This document shows positions 15,156 to 23,046 of a stretch of 64,000 nt of DNA, piece after piece. Below the pieces are notes generated by a model. It was not told where the DNA came from. It was given only the letters and a program-made list of their open reading frames with translations, and did no database searches. Location of the stretch: the NCBI GenBank assembly GCA_003343995.1, contig QAKE01000078.1, forward strand, positions 1-64,000. Direction: 5' to 3'. Positions within the stretch are counted from its first letter, which is position 1. Each line of letters starts with the position of its first letter. The position numbers were made by a program, and so were the translations under genes. The DNA is from Bacillota bacterium (lineage in GTDB: Bacteria > Bacillota > Clostridia > Christensenellales > Borkfalkiaceae).

Positions 15156-17763
15156 ATTGGAAATAGAGGGGGTAAACAGCTTTCTCGAAAAGCAGGTCAT
15201 CGATTTTTCCGCCGTCTTGCAAGAGGGGATTTTCGGCGTTTTCGGCAACACGGGGTCGGGGAAATCGACGATTTTAGACGCCATCACCCTCGCGTTGTAC
15301 AGCAAAACGCAAAAGAACAACAAAAAGGACGAATACGTCAACTGCAAGGCGAAAAAGGCGGCGGTTTCCTTTCTCTTTGAAATTTTATACGAGGGCAGAC
15401 GGCGCACCTTTGAATTTTGCCGAGAAATCTTTTCGGGCAAGCGGGCGGGCAGCGCCTGCGCCTACGAATACGTCGGCGACGAAAAGCTGCTTTTAGAGGA
15501 TAAATCGGACAACGTTTCGCGGCTGGCGGAACGAATCGTGGGGCTCACCTTCGACGATTTCAACAAATGCATCGCCCTGCCGCAAGGGGAATTCGCCCGC
15601 TTTGCGAAATCCGCCGACGCCGAGCGGCTGGACATCGTGGCGCGGCTTTTTTCCTTGGAAAAATACGGCGCGCAGCTTTACGCCAAGGCGAGCGCCAAGG
15701 CGAACGCGCTGGAGAGCGAGCGCGACAAATTGCAAGCGGAGCTTTCCGGCTACGCGGAATACGGCGAGGAGGCGAAGTCCGCGCTGCAAAGGGAAATCGC
15801 GGAAAAAACCGAGGCGCTCGAAGGCTTGCGTAAGCGGAACGCCGACGTAAAGCGGCGGCTTGCCGAAGAGGAGGAGCTTTGCGCCGCCGCGCGGGAAATC
15901 GCCGCTCTGCGGCAAGAGCTCGCCGCGCTCGACGGGCGCAAGGCGGAGATGAAGCGGGCGGCGGACCGGTTGGAAAACGCCGATTTGTACGACGCGCTCT
16001 ACGATGCCGAAGAGGAAAACAAAAGCGCGCATTCCTCCCTTGCCGAGCGGGAAAAACAAGTTCTTTCCCTGCGCGGGGAATTGCTGCGCGAAACCGAGCG
16101 GGAGAAGGTTTTACGCGCCGACGATTGGGAGCGTACGGCGGAAACGCGCGCGGCGGAGCTTTCCGGACGGATCGCGCTGTTGAAAAACGCGGAGGCGGAC
16201 GCCGCCGCGGCGGAAAAGCTCGCCGCCGAAACGGAAAATCTGCGGGAAGAATACCGCAAAGCCGACGCGGAGAATAAAAAAACAACGCTCTTGCTGCAAA
16301 ACGCGAAGGAACGGCTGGAAACCAACGCCGTCCTGCTCGAAACGCTGGGCGAGGAGCGCGATTTGTACGAAGCGGTCACCGCCGGCGCGAAAAGCGCCTG
16401 CGTGCGGGAAGAATACACTTTTTTGAAAGGCGAAAACGAGCGGAGGGCGGAGCGCGCGATGTGGCTGGAGAAAATCATCGAAGAAAAGCTCGCCGCCGCG
16501 AAAGGCGGGGAGCGTGTCGGGGATATCGAGAAACTGCTCGCGGAAGAAAAGGAGAAAAACGCCCGCAGAAAGCGCGCCGCCGAGGCGAAGATCCGCCTTG
16601 CGGAGGAGTACGCCGACGCACTGCGCCGTTCGGGAGAGCAGAGCGCCAAGCTCGCCGCGCTCGCGGAAAAGGGCAAGTCGCTTGCGGCGGAGCTCGGAAG
16701 CAGGCGCGCGGCGGTGGAAAAACTCACGGGCGGCGTAAATTATCGGAGCGCTCTCATAGAGGCGGAGCGGGAAATCGCCGAAATCAGGGAAAAAACGGAA
16801 AAACGCAGGAAGGAAACGGAGCAAACCGCCGAGCGAATCCGCGCCCTTTCGGAAAAAATCGCGGTTTCCGAGAAGGAAATCGAAAATTTTAAAAATAAAA
16901 TTTACGAAACAGGCGAAAAAAGCAAGAAAATTTTGGCAAAGTGTGGTATAATGAACAAAGACGCCGCGCTTTTGCTGCGGCTCGGCGAAAAAGACAAGGC
17001 GAAACTGAAGGAAGAAGTCGCCGCGTTCGCGCAAAAATCCGCGGTAGCGGAGTCGAAACTCGCGGAAAAACAAGCCTTTTTGCAGGGCAGAACCGCCGAC
17101 GAGGAAAAGCGCGCCGCGCTGAAGCGGGAAAGCGAAGAGGGCGAAGGCGCCGCAGAGCGGCTGAACGGGGAGATCCTCGCCGCTCGAACGCGGCTTGCCA
17201 TCTGCGAGGAAAAGAGCGGCATAAAAAATCGGCTCGAAGAAGCGCTTGCGCTCGTTTTGAAGCGGTACGACGTGGCGAAGCTGTTGCAATCGATCGTCAA
17301 GGCGCGGCAGTTTTTGAAATACGTGGCGAACGAATACCTCGAGGAAATCACTTTCGCCGCCTCCGCCACCCTGCTGAAACTCTCCTCCGGCAATTACGGA
17401 CTTCGCTATAAAGAGGAGTTTTTCGTCACCGACAACAAAAACGGCGGAAAGGAGCGCAGCGTAAACACGCTGAGCGGCGGGGAAACCTTTCTCGTTTCGC
17501 TCTCCTTGGCGTTCGCCCTTTCTGCGGCGATCTGCGCCCGATCCGACCGCCCCATCGAGTTTTTCTTTCTCGACGAGGGGTTCGGCACGCTCGACGAGGA
17601 GCTGGTGGAAACGGTGCTCGACAGTCTGGAAAAATTCAAAAGCGAAAAGTTTTCCATCGGCATCATTTCCCACGTGAAGGAATTAAAAGAGCGCATCAAC
17701 TGTAAAATCTTGGTAAAGGGAGCCACCGAAACGGAGGGTTCCCGCATAGAAATCGCGTATTGA
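15142..17763 (+). CDS. sbcC: Exonuclease SbcC (Rad50-like ATPase)
   Basis: SMC-like ATPase partner of SbcD. From the ATG at 15142 the product is 873 residues, shorter than the 1050-1130 of typical SbcC. Walker A GNTGSGKST (Lys41) and the Q-loop region are N-terminal. Two long charged coiled-coil arms fill about 190-700. The ABC signature LSGGE (777-781) and Walker B LDEGFGTLDE (Asp811, Glu812) are C-terminal. I find no CxxC pair at the tip of the coiled coil, where the zinc hook normally sits; the single cysteines are scattered. The ATPase head is intact, so it is probably active with a shortened or hookless arm. Confidence 0.92.
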   Translation: MKPIRLEIEGVNSFLEKQVIDFSAVLQEGIFGVFGNTGSGKSTILDAITLALYSKTQKNNKKDEYVNCKAKKAAVSFLFEILYEGRRRTFEFCREIFSGKRAGSACAYEYVGDEKLLLEDKSDNVSRLAERIVGLTFDDFNKCIALPQGEFARFAKSADAERLDIVARLFSLEKYGAQLYAKASAKANALESERDKLQAELSGYAEYGEEAKSALQREIAEKTEALEGLRKRNADVKRRLAEEEELCAAAREIAALRQELAALDGRKAEMKRAADRLENADLYDALYDAEEENKSAHSSLAEREKQVLSLRGELLRETEREKVLRADDWERTAETRAAELSGRIALLKNAEADAAAAEKLAAETENLREEYRKADAENKKTTLLLQNAKERLETNAVLLETLGEERDLYEAVTAGAKSACVREEYTFLKGENERRAERAMWLEKIIEEKLAAAKGGERVGDIEKLLAEEKEKNARRKRAAEAKIRLAEEYADALRRSGEQSAKLAALAEKGKSLAAELGSRRAAVEKLTGGVNYRSALIEAEREIAEIREKTEKRRKETEQTAERIRALSEKIAVSEKEIENFKNKIYETGEKSKKILAKCGIMNKDAALLLRLGEKDKAKLKEEVAAFAQKSAVAESKLAEKQAFLQGRTADEEKRAALKRESEEGEGAAERLNGEILAARTRLAICEEKSGIKNRLEEALALVLKRYDVAKLLQSIVKARQFLKYVANEYLEEITFAASATLLKLSSGNYGLRYKEEFFVTDNKNGGKERSVNTLSGGETFLVSLSLAFALSAAICARSDRPIEFFFLDEGFGTLDEELVETVLDSLEKFKSEKFSIGIISHVKELKERINCKILVKGATETEGSRIEIAY

Positions 17764-17785
17764 CGCGTTTGAAGGAGTAAAAAGT

Positions 17786-19471
17786 TTGGCTGGTATGATT
17801 TACACGCCCGTAACGCTTTGGGAAGGCTTTTCTTTGGAGCTTCCCATGGTGGAAGAACGGGTGGAGGAATTTGAAAAAAACGGCATTATCTTCGAACGGG
17901 TGGTGTTCAGCGGAAGAACGACGGAAAAGGGGCGCGTTAAAATCTACGCGCTCGCCGGCAGGGACAAGCGGAAAGCGAAACTGCCGGGGCTGCTCTTCAT
18001 GTCGTCCTATTCCCGTTCGCCCGACGAGGACACGGTGGAGTATTTCGCAAAGCTCGGCTATTACGTGCTGATGCCCGATTACCGCGGACCGTTCGGCGGC
18101 GAAACGCATTACACCGAATACCCCGAAGATATCGCCTACGCCAACGCCACGGCGGAAAAGGACGGGATTCACCGCGTGGAAATCGACGCGAAACACACCT
18201 GCTGGTACGAATGGAGCGCGGTGGCGCAGTACGCCGCGTATTATCTGAAAACCCGTCCGCAGGTCAGCGGCATCGGCGCGGCGGGGCTGAAACACGGCGC
18301 GACGATTTTGTGGCAGCTCGCCACGCTGGACAAGGACTTGAAGTGTTTCGTCGCGGCGTTTTCCTCGGGCTGGAGGGCGTATCGCGGCTATTATAAATTC
18401 AGCGACTGTTCCGAGCCGGAGCTCAACGACGAATCGTATAAATACCTCGCGGGCATCGAGCCGCAGTCTTACGCGCAGTACGTCAAGTGCCCCGTGCTCA
18501 TGCTGGCGAACACCAACAACCGGTTTTACGACGCGGACCGCGCCTACGACACCATCGCCCGTATTCCCGCCGAACTCAACGCCCGCGTAAATTACGCGCC
18601 GCAGCGGGGGAAAACCCTCGACGGACACTGCGCGAAAGATATGGAGCTGTTTTTGGCGAAATATCTCAAGGGAACGGACGCAGTCCTTTCCGCGATGCCG
18701 GAAATCTCCGTGGAGGTTCTGGACGGCGCGATCTTCGTAAAGGCGGACGCGGAACGGGAAAACCTTGCGGATCTATGTCTGTACGCCGCGGAGGAAACGG
18801 TCAACCCCGCGCTCCGCTGCTGGAATTTCAAAGCGCTGGCGGTGAAAAAAGAAGGCAGCGCGACGGTGTACCGCTATCTGCCGTACGGACGTTCGGGGCA
18901 GGCGATGTTCTTCGCGCAGGCGCGTTATAAAAACGGGTTCACCGTTTCGTCGCGCATCGCGGCGAGGAAGTTCACGCCGGAGGAAATCCCCAACGAAAAC
19001 AAATCGAACATCGTATTTTCCTCTCGGGAAAATAAATACATGATGAACCCCGCCGCGCTTTCCGCAGACGGACTGCTTTCTTGGCTGCAGACGGAAGAGC
19101 GCGATTATATCGAAATCAAAAAGGGCGCTTTCGACATCGAGGGCGTCACGTCGGAGGGCGGCATCAAGAGCCTTAAGATCAACGCCGCCGCCGATAAACC
19201 GAAGGAAACGAGCATTTTGCTCGCCGACGCGTACATCCCCGCGGGCGGGCGGCTGACGGTAAAGCTCGTCGCCGATTTGTATTCGGAGGAAAAGCGGGAA
19301 TATTCCGTGTTTGCCGACGTCGGCGGCGGGGAAGTGTGGCATAAACTCTCCTTTCCGGTGCAGAAATTCAAAACCGCCGAGGGAATGATTTTGAAAAGTA
19401 TGGATAAAATCAATATGATCGTGTTCGAGTGCGAAGGGGAATACCTGCTCAACAACGTATTGTGGGTGTGA
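17786..19471 (+). CDS. Alpha/beta-hydrolase-fold protein without Ser nucleophile
   Basis: 561-residue protein related to the acetyl-xylan-esterase/prolyl-oligopeptidase branch of alpha/beta hydrolases. Residues about 45-295 show the fold: strand LPGLLFMSSYSRS, MPDYRGPFGG, then the position of the nucleophile elbow, which reads GLKHG (167-171) with Lys169 where GxSxG is expected. An Asp (about 249-251) and His281 (DGHCAKD) resemble the rest of a triad. Residues about 300-561 form a beta-rich C-terminal region. No signal peptide is seen. The TTG start is 8 bases from a GAAGGAG site, better than the ATG nine bases later. It may be a pseudoenzyme or use another mechanism; substrate unknown. Confidence 0.6.
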   Translation: MAGMIYTPVTLWEGFSLELPMVEERVEEFEKNGIIFERVVFSGRTTEKGRVKIYALAGRDKRKAKLPGLLFMSSYSRSPDEDTVEYFAKLGYYVLMPDYRGPFGGETHYTEYPEDIAYANATAEKDGIHRVEIDAKHTCWYEWSAVAQYAAYYLKTRPQVSGIGAAGLKHGATILWQLATLDKDLKCFVAAFSSGWRAYRGYYKFSDCSEPELNDESYKYLAGIEPQSYAQYVKCPVLMLANTNNRFYDADRAYDTIARIPAELNARVNYAPQRGKTLDGHCAKDMELFLAKYLKGTDAVLSAMPEISVEVLDGAIFVKADAERENLADLCLYAAEETVNPALRCWNFKALAVKKEGSATVYRYLPYGRSGQAMFFAQARYKNGFTVSSRIAARKFTPEEIPNENKSNIVFSSRENKYMMNPAALSADGLLSWLQTEERDYIEIKKGAFDIEGVTSEGGIKSLKINAAADKPKETSILLADAYIPAGGRLTVKLVADLYSEEKREYSVFADVGGGEVWHKLSFPVQKFKTAEGMILKSMDKINMIVFECEGEYLLNNVLWV

Positions 19472-19472
19472 T

Positions 19473-19664
19473 ATGTACGGCGTCGGCGATATCATCGTAA
19501 CGAAAAAAAAGCATCCCTGCGGTTCGTTCCGCTGGGCGGTGCTGAAAACGGGTGCGGAAATCAAATTAAAGTGCGAAGGCTGCGGCAGAACGGCGCTGTT
19601 TTCGCCCGACGAGGTTGCCCGCATGTGTAAAAAAATCGAAAAGAACAAAGGGGCAGCGGATTGA
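19473..19664 (+). CDS. DUF951 family protein
   Basis: Small 63-residue protein of the DUF951 family, conserved in Bacillota, function not established. The family pattern is clear: GDIIVTKKKHPCGSFRW, then LKCEGCGRTALFSPDEV with a CxxC pair and the earlier Cys/His that may bind a metal. It starts one base after the previous stop and its stop overlaps the TTG start of lepB. Confidence 0.82.
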   Translation: MYGVGDIIVTKKKHPCGSFRWAVLKTGAEIKLKCEGCGRTALFSPDEVARMCKKIEKNKGAAD

Positions 19665-20257
19665 ACGATTACGGCGAACGGATTAACGAATATAAGGATA
19701 ATAACAGGTCGAATATACGGTTTTTGATCATCTGCCTGTTCGTTTTTGCGTGGCTTGCGGCGTTTATCGGCGCAAACCGTTATTTTTTCTATTATATCGA
19801 AGTCAGCGGACCTTCCATGATGGACACCCTGCAAAACGAGGACGTGCTCTGCGTCGCGCGGCGTAAAACGCCCGAGCGCGGCTCGGTGGTCATCATCGCG
19901 GGCGAAAAGGGGGACGAAACCCATCTGATCAAACGCGTCATCGGCAAGGAGGGCGATATAATCGTCATCGAAAACGGAGAAGTTTATTTAAACGGCGAAA
20001 AACTGAAAGAGGAATATATCCGCGGAAAAACGTATGTGAACAAACTGCCCGCGCGGAAGGAATACGTCGTCGGGAAAAGCGAAATTTTTTATCTCGGAGA
20101 CAATCGGGAAAACAGCAGCGACAGCCGCGTATACGGCTGCTGTACGGAAGAACAGATCGTCGGCGTCGTGCCGGAATGGGCGATGAGCGGGTTCATGAAA
20201 TCGCTCAGCAAAGCCCGCGCGAACGTGAGCGAGTGGTTCGTTTCCCTCTTTACGTAA
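19661..20257 (+). CDS. lepB: Signal peptidase I
   Basis: Membrane serine protease that removes signal peptides from exported proteins. The 198 residues have one N-terminal transmembrane segment (about 20-44), catalytic Ser52 in SGPSMMDTL, the general-base Lys (about 91, in HLIKRVIGKEGD) and the box GDNRENSSDSR near the C-terminus. A single membrane span is usual for Gram-positive enzymes. The TTG start at 19661 overlaps the DUF951 stop and has AAAGGGG seven bases upstream. Confidence 0.92.
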   Translation: MNDYGERINEYKDNNRSNIRFLIICLFVFAWLAAFIGANRYFFYYIEVSGPSMMDTLQNEDVLCVARRKTPERGSVVIIAGEKGDETHLIKRVIGKEGDIIVIENGEVYLNGEKLKEEYIRGKTYVNKLPARKEYVVGKSEIFYLGDNRENSSDSRVYGCCTEEQIVGVVPEWAMSGFMKSLSKARANVSEWFVSLFT

Positions 20258-20258
20258 C

Positions 20259-20801
20259 ATGTTATACGTTAAAAATTACGTGATATTCGGCGCGATCCGT
20301 TCTCTGTTCGCGGCATTCTTCACGGTGATTTACAAAATCATAAGCGTGTTCCGCCTGCAGCCCTTCTTGTTCTGCATCGTGGCGGGCGCTTTAATCGAAA
20401 TCGCGTTCGGCTGGATCGGCGGTACCGCCGTAGGGTTCGCGGTGTTTCATCTCTCGCTGTGTCTGTGCGTGGCGTACGCGGTGATCGCCGTCATTGCAGG
20501 TATTCTCCGCCCGCGCGGCAGGGCGAAAAAACAGCGCGCGGCGACGCAGCTGGTCAGCGGGCAAGCCGCGCCTTCGGAGGAAACGCCGGAGTTTTCGGAA
20601 ACCGAAAAACGGCAGGCGCCGCCCTTGCGGGAAGAACCGCGCCCGCGGGAGGAGTTTCCGCCGCGGGAACGCGTGAAATACTACCGCGTAAAGCAGAACC
20701 CCGCTTACGTCATGGCGGAGTTTGGCGATCGCGTGGAGCTTTATAAAGAGGAAAACGGCAGGCTCGCGTACGTGCGCACCGATTATAAAAACAAGGAGTA
20801 A
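20259..20801 (+). CDS. Unknown membrane protein with charged tail
   Basis: Not recognised. 180 residues with two or three hydrophobic helices (about 8-32, 35-58 and 60-88), then a basic stop RPRGRAKKQR, a Glu/Pro-rich linker (about 105-145) and a short C-terminal part ending YVRTDYKNKE. It begins one base after the lepB stop and is followed after three bases by another membrane protein, so it probably shares their transcript. A cell-envelope role is plausible from context only. Confidence 0.65.
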   Translation: MLYVKNYVIFGAIRSLFAAFFTVIYKIISVFRLQPFLFCIVAGALIEIAFGWIGGTAVGFAVFHLSLCLCVAYAVIAVIAGILRPRGRAKKQRAATQLVSGQAAPSEETPEFSETEKRQAPPLREEPRPREEFPPRERVKYYRVKQNPAYVMAEFGDRVELYKEENGRLAYVRTDYKNKE

Positions 20802-20804
20802 ACG

Positions 20805-21326
20805 ATGGAAAAAATTTACAGCGAAAGCGATTTCGCGGCAATCGGCAGACAGAAAAAGAAATATTTGATCATCTATTTCGTCGTGTTGGGCTTATACGTC
20901 GCGGCGAGCGCGGCGGTGTGGACGGCGTACTTTCTGCAGCCCTATCAGTCGCCGAACATCTGGTGGATCAAGCTCATCGGGTTTGTGCTGGCGGCGCTCT
21001 TCGTCGTCTTTTCCTTTATTTTTCTCGGCATACCGTACAAGCGGGTGAAAAATTATTACAAACTGCTCAAGGGCGTGGAGGTCGGCACTTCCAACGGCAC
21101 GGTGGGGGAATTCGACCGTTACGGCACGGAATTGGAAATCCGCGACGGGCTGGAGTTTTCCACGCTGTATTTTTTGGAATACAACACCAAGAAGCAGGAG
21201 TTTTTCGAGCGTAAGGTGTGGATGGATACGGAAAAAACGCCTCCGGAATTTTCCGAGGGCGAGCACATCAAGGTATATACTCACGGCAACGTGCTCGTGG
21301 GATTCGACAGACTGCAAAATCAATAA
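20805..21326 (+). CDS. Unknown protein with two N-terminal membrane helices
   Basis: Not recognised. 173 residues: a short basic N-terminus, helices at about 18-42 and 48-74, then a soluble domain of about 100 residues rich in beta-type sequence (EFDRYGTELEIRDGLEF and KVWMDTEKTPPEF). It follows the preceding unknown gene by three bases behind AAGGAG. The co-located pair downstream of signal peptidase may act together; no function can be assigned. Confidence 0.65.
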   Translation: MEKIYSESDFAAIGRQKKKYLIIYFVVLGLYVAASAAVWTAYFLQPYQSPNIWWIKLIGFVLAALFVVFSFIFLGIPYKRVKNYYKLLKGVEVGTSNGTVGEFDRYGTELEIRDGLEFSTLYFLEYNTKKQEFFERKVWMDTEKTPPEFSEGEHIKVYTHGNVLVGFDRLQNQ

Positions 21327-21343
21327 TCAACGGAGAAAGACAA

Positions 21344-21613
21344 ATGAAAGCGGTAGTTACGGTTATCGGCAAAGACAAGCCCGGCATCATCGCGCGCGTC
21401 AGCGCGCTGCTCGCGGAAAACGCGGTGAATATCGAGGATATTTCCCAAACGATTCTGAGCGGGAATTTTACCATGCTCATGTACACGGATATTTCCGAAA
21501 GCGCGCTCAGCTTGGCGGCGTTGAGCGACGCGCTCAAGGAGATCGGCAAGGAGATCGGCGTGAGCATTCACGTGCAGCACGAAGATATTTTCAACGCGAT
21601 GCATAAGATATAA
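21344..21613 (+). CDS. ACT domain protein, UPF0237 family
   Basis: An 89-residue single ACT domain: KAVVTVIGKDKPGIIARVSALLAENAVNI matches the ligand-binding fold of amino-acid sensing domains. The UPF0237 family is commonly found next to a UPF0210 gene, as here (12-base gap to the next gene). Presumed to be a small-molecule sensor or partner of that protein; the ligand is unknown. The start is the ATG at 21344 behind CGGAGAAAG; an open frame runs upstream into the previous gene but lacks homology. Confidence 0.85.
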   Translation: MKAVVTVIGKDKPGIIARVSALLAENAVNIEDISQTILSGNFTMLMYTDISESALSLAALSDALKEIGKEIGVSIHVQHEDIFNAMHKI

Positions 21614-21625
21614 GCGGGGCGCGGC

Positions 21626-22981
21626 ATGTTAAGCAAAAAAGAAATATTTGAAACGATAGACATGGTGGAAAAAGAGCACCTCGACGTGCGCACCATCACC
21701 ATGGGCATTTCCCTCATTCCCTGCATCCGCGAAAGCGCGAACGCGACGGCGGCGGCGTGTTACGATCGCATCTGCTCGTACGCGGAGCATATCGTAAAGG
21801 TGGCGGAGGACCTCGAAAAGGAATACGGCATTCCCATCGTCAACAAGCGCGTATCCATCACGCCCGCTTCCTTAATCACCTCCAACTTTACCGGCAAGGA
21901 AGTCGTCCTCGTCAAAAAGCTCGACGAGGCGGCGAAAACCGTCGGCGTGGATTTCCTCGGCGGCTATTCCGCGCTCGTGCAAAAGGGCATGACGAGCTTT
22001 GAAAGATCCTTTATCGAAAGCATTCCCGAGGCGCTCGCAGTTACCGACAGAGTTTGTTCCTCCGTCAATATCGGCTCGTCGAAATCGGGCATCAATTTAG
22101 ACGCCGTCGCGCTGATGGGCAAAATCGTGAAGGCGACCGCCGAACGGACGAAGGAAACCGACGGGTTCGGCTGCGCCAAGCTCGTCGTGTTCTGCAACGC
22201 GGTGGAGGATAATCCCTTTATGGCGGGCGCGTTCCACGGCGTCGGCGAGGCGGAAAAGGTCATCAACGTCGGCGTTTCCGGTCCGGGGGTGGTGCACCAC
22301 GCGCTGAAGAACAACCCGAACGCGGACATCGCGGAAATTGCGGAGATCATCAAAAAGACCGCCTTCAAGATCACCCGCGCGGGGCAGCTGATCGCGACGG
22401 AAGCGTCCAGACGGCTCGACGCGGAGTTCGGCATCGTCGATTTATCGCTCGCGCCCACGCCCGTCATGGGCGACAGCGTGGCGCATATTTTGGAGGAGAT
22501 CGGTCTGGAGCGCGTGGGCACGCACGGAACGACGGCGTGTCTGGCGCTTTTGAACGACGCGGTGAAAAAGGGCGGCGTGATGGCGAGCTCCAAGGTGGGC
22601 GGACTTTCCGGCGCGTTCATTCCCGTCAGCGAGGATTACGGCATGATCGAAGGGGCGCGCTGCGGCGAGCTGACCTTCAATAAACTCGAGGCGATGACCG
22701 CCGTGTGCAGCGTCGGCATCGACATGGTCGCCATCGCCGGCGATACGCCCGACACCACCATTTCCGCCATCATCGCGGACGAGGCGGCCATCGGCATGAT
22801 CAACAACAAGACGACGGCGGTGCGCGTCATTCCCGTGCCGAACAAGAAAGTGGGCGATTTCGTGGAATTCGGCGGACTGCTCGGCAGGGCGCCCGTCATG
22901 GCGGTGCAGCAGGCGTCCGCGGAAAAATTCATCCGCCGTGGCGGCAAGATTCCCGCGCCCATTCACAGCAACAAAAATTAA
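21626..22981 (+). CDS. UPF0210/PFL family protein (DUF711)
   Basis: 451-residue protein of the UPF0210 family, conserved in Bacillota and archaea, distantly like the glycyl-radical (PFL-like) fold in databases; no reaction is established. Conserved-looking stretches are LDVRTITMGISLIPC near the N-terminus, ADRVCSSVNIG-type residues around 140-150, VGVSGPGVVHHAL around 215 and DMVAIAGDTPDTTISAI around 370. It follows the ACT-domain gene closely, a conserved pairing, which suggests a complex or shared regulation. Confidence 0.85.
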   Translation: MLSKKEIFETIDMVEKEHLDVRTITMGISLIPCIRESANATAAACYDRICSYAEHIVKVAEDLEKEYGIPIVNKRVSITPASLITSNFTGKEVVLVKKLDEAAKTVGVDFLGGYSALVQKGMTSFERSFIESIPEALAVTDRVCSSVNIGSSKSGINLDAVALMGKIVKATAERTKETDGFGCAKLVVFCNAVEDNPFMAGAFHGVGEAEKVINVGVSGPGVVHHALKNNPNADIAEIAEIIKKTAFKITRAGQLIATEASRRLDAEFGIVDLSLAPTPVMGDSVAHILEEIGLERVGTHGTTACLALLNDAVKKGGVMASSKVGGLSGAFIPVSEDYGMIEGARCGELTFNKLEAMTAVCSVGIDMVAIAGDTPDTTISAIIADEAAIGMINNKTTAVRVIPVPNKKVGDFVEFGGLLGRAPVMAVQQASAEKFIRRGGKIPAPIHSNKN

Positions 22982-22997
22982 AAGAAAGCATATTTCG

Positions 22998-23016
22998 CCG
23001 GACGGTTTCCGTCCGG
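22998..23016 (+). terminator. Hairpin after UPF0210 gene
   Basis: CCGGACGG and CCGTCCGG form an 8-pair stem with loop TTT. The following T-run is short, so it may be a weak terminator. Confidence 0.4.
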
Positions 23017-23046
23017 TAAAAGCGTTTTAAAAGGTCGGAGGAAAAC

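Noticed and set aside
16944..16952. Extended minus-10 like TGGTATAAT inside sbcC
   Set aside because: No matching minus-35 at 16-18 bases, and the gene continues; probably chance in an A/T-rich coding patch.
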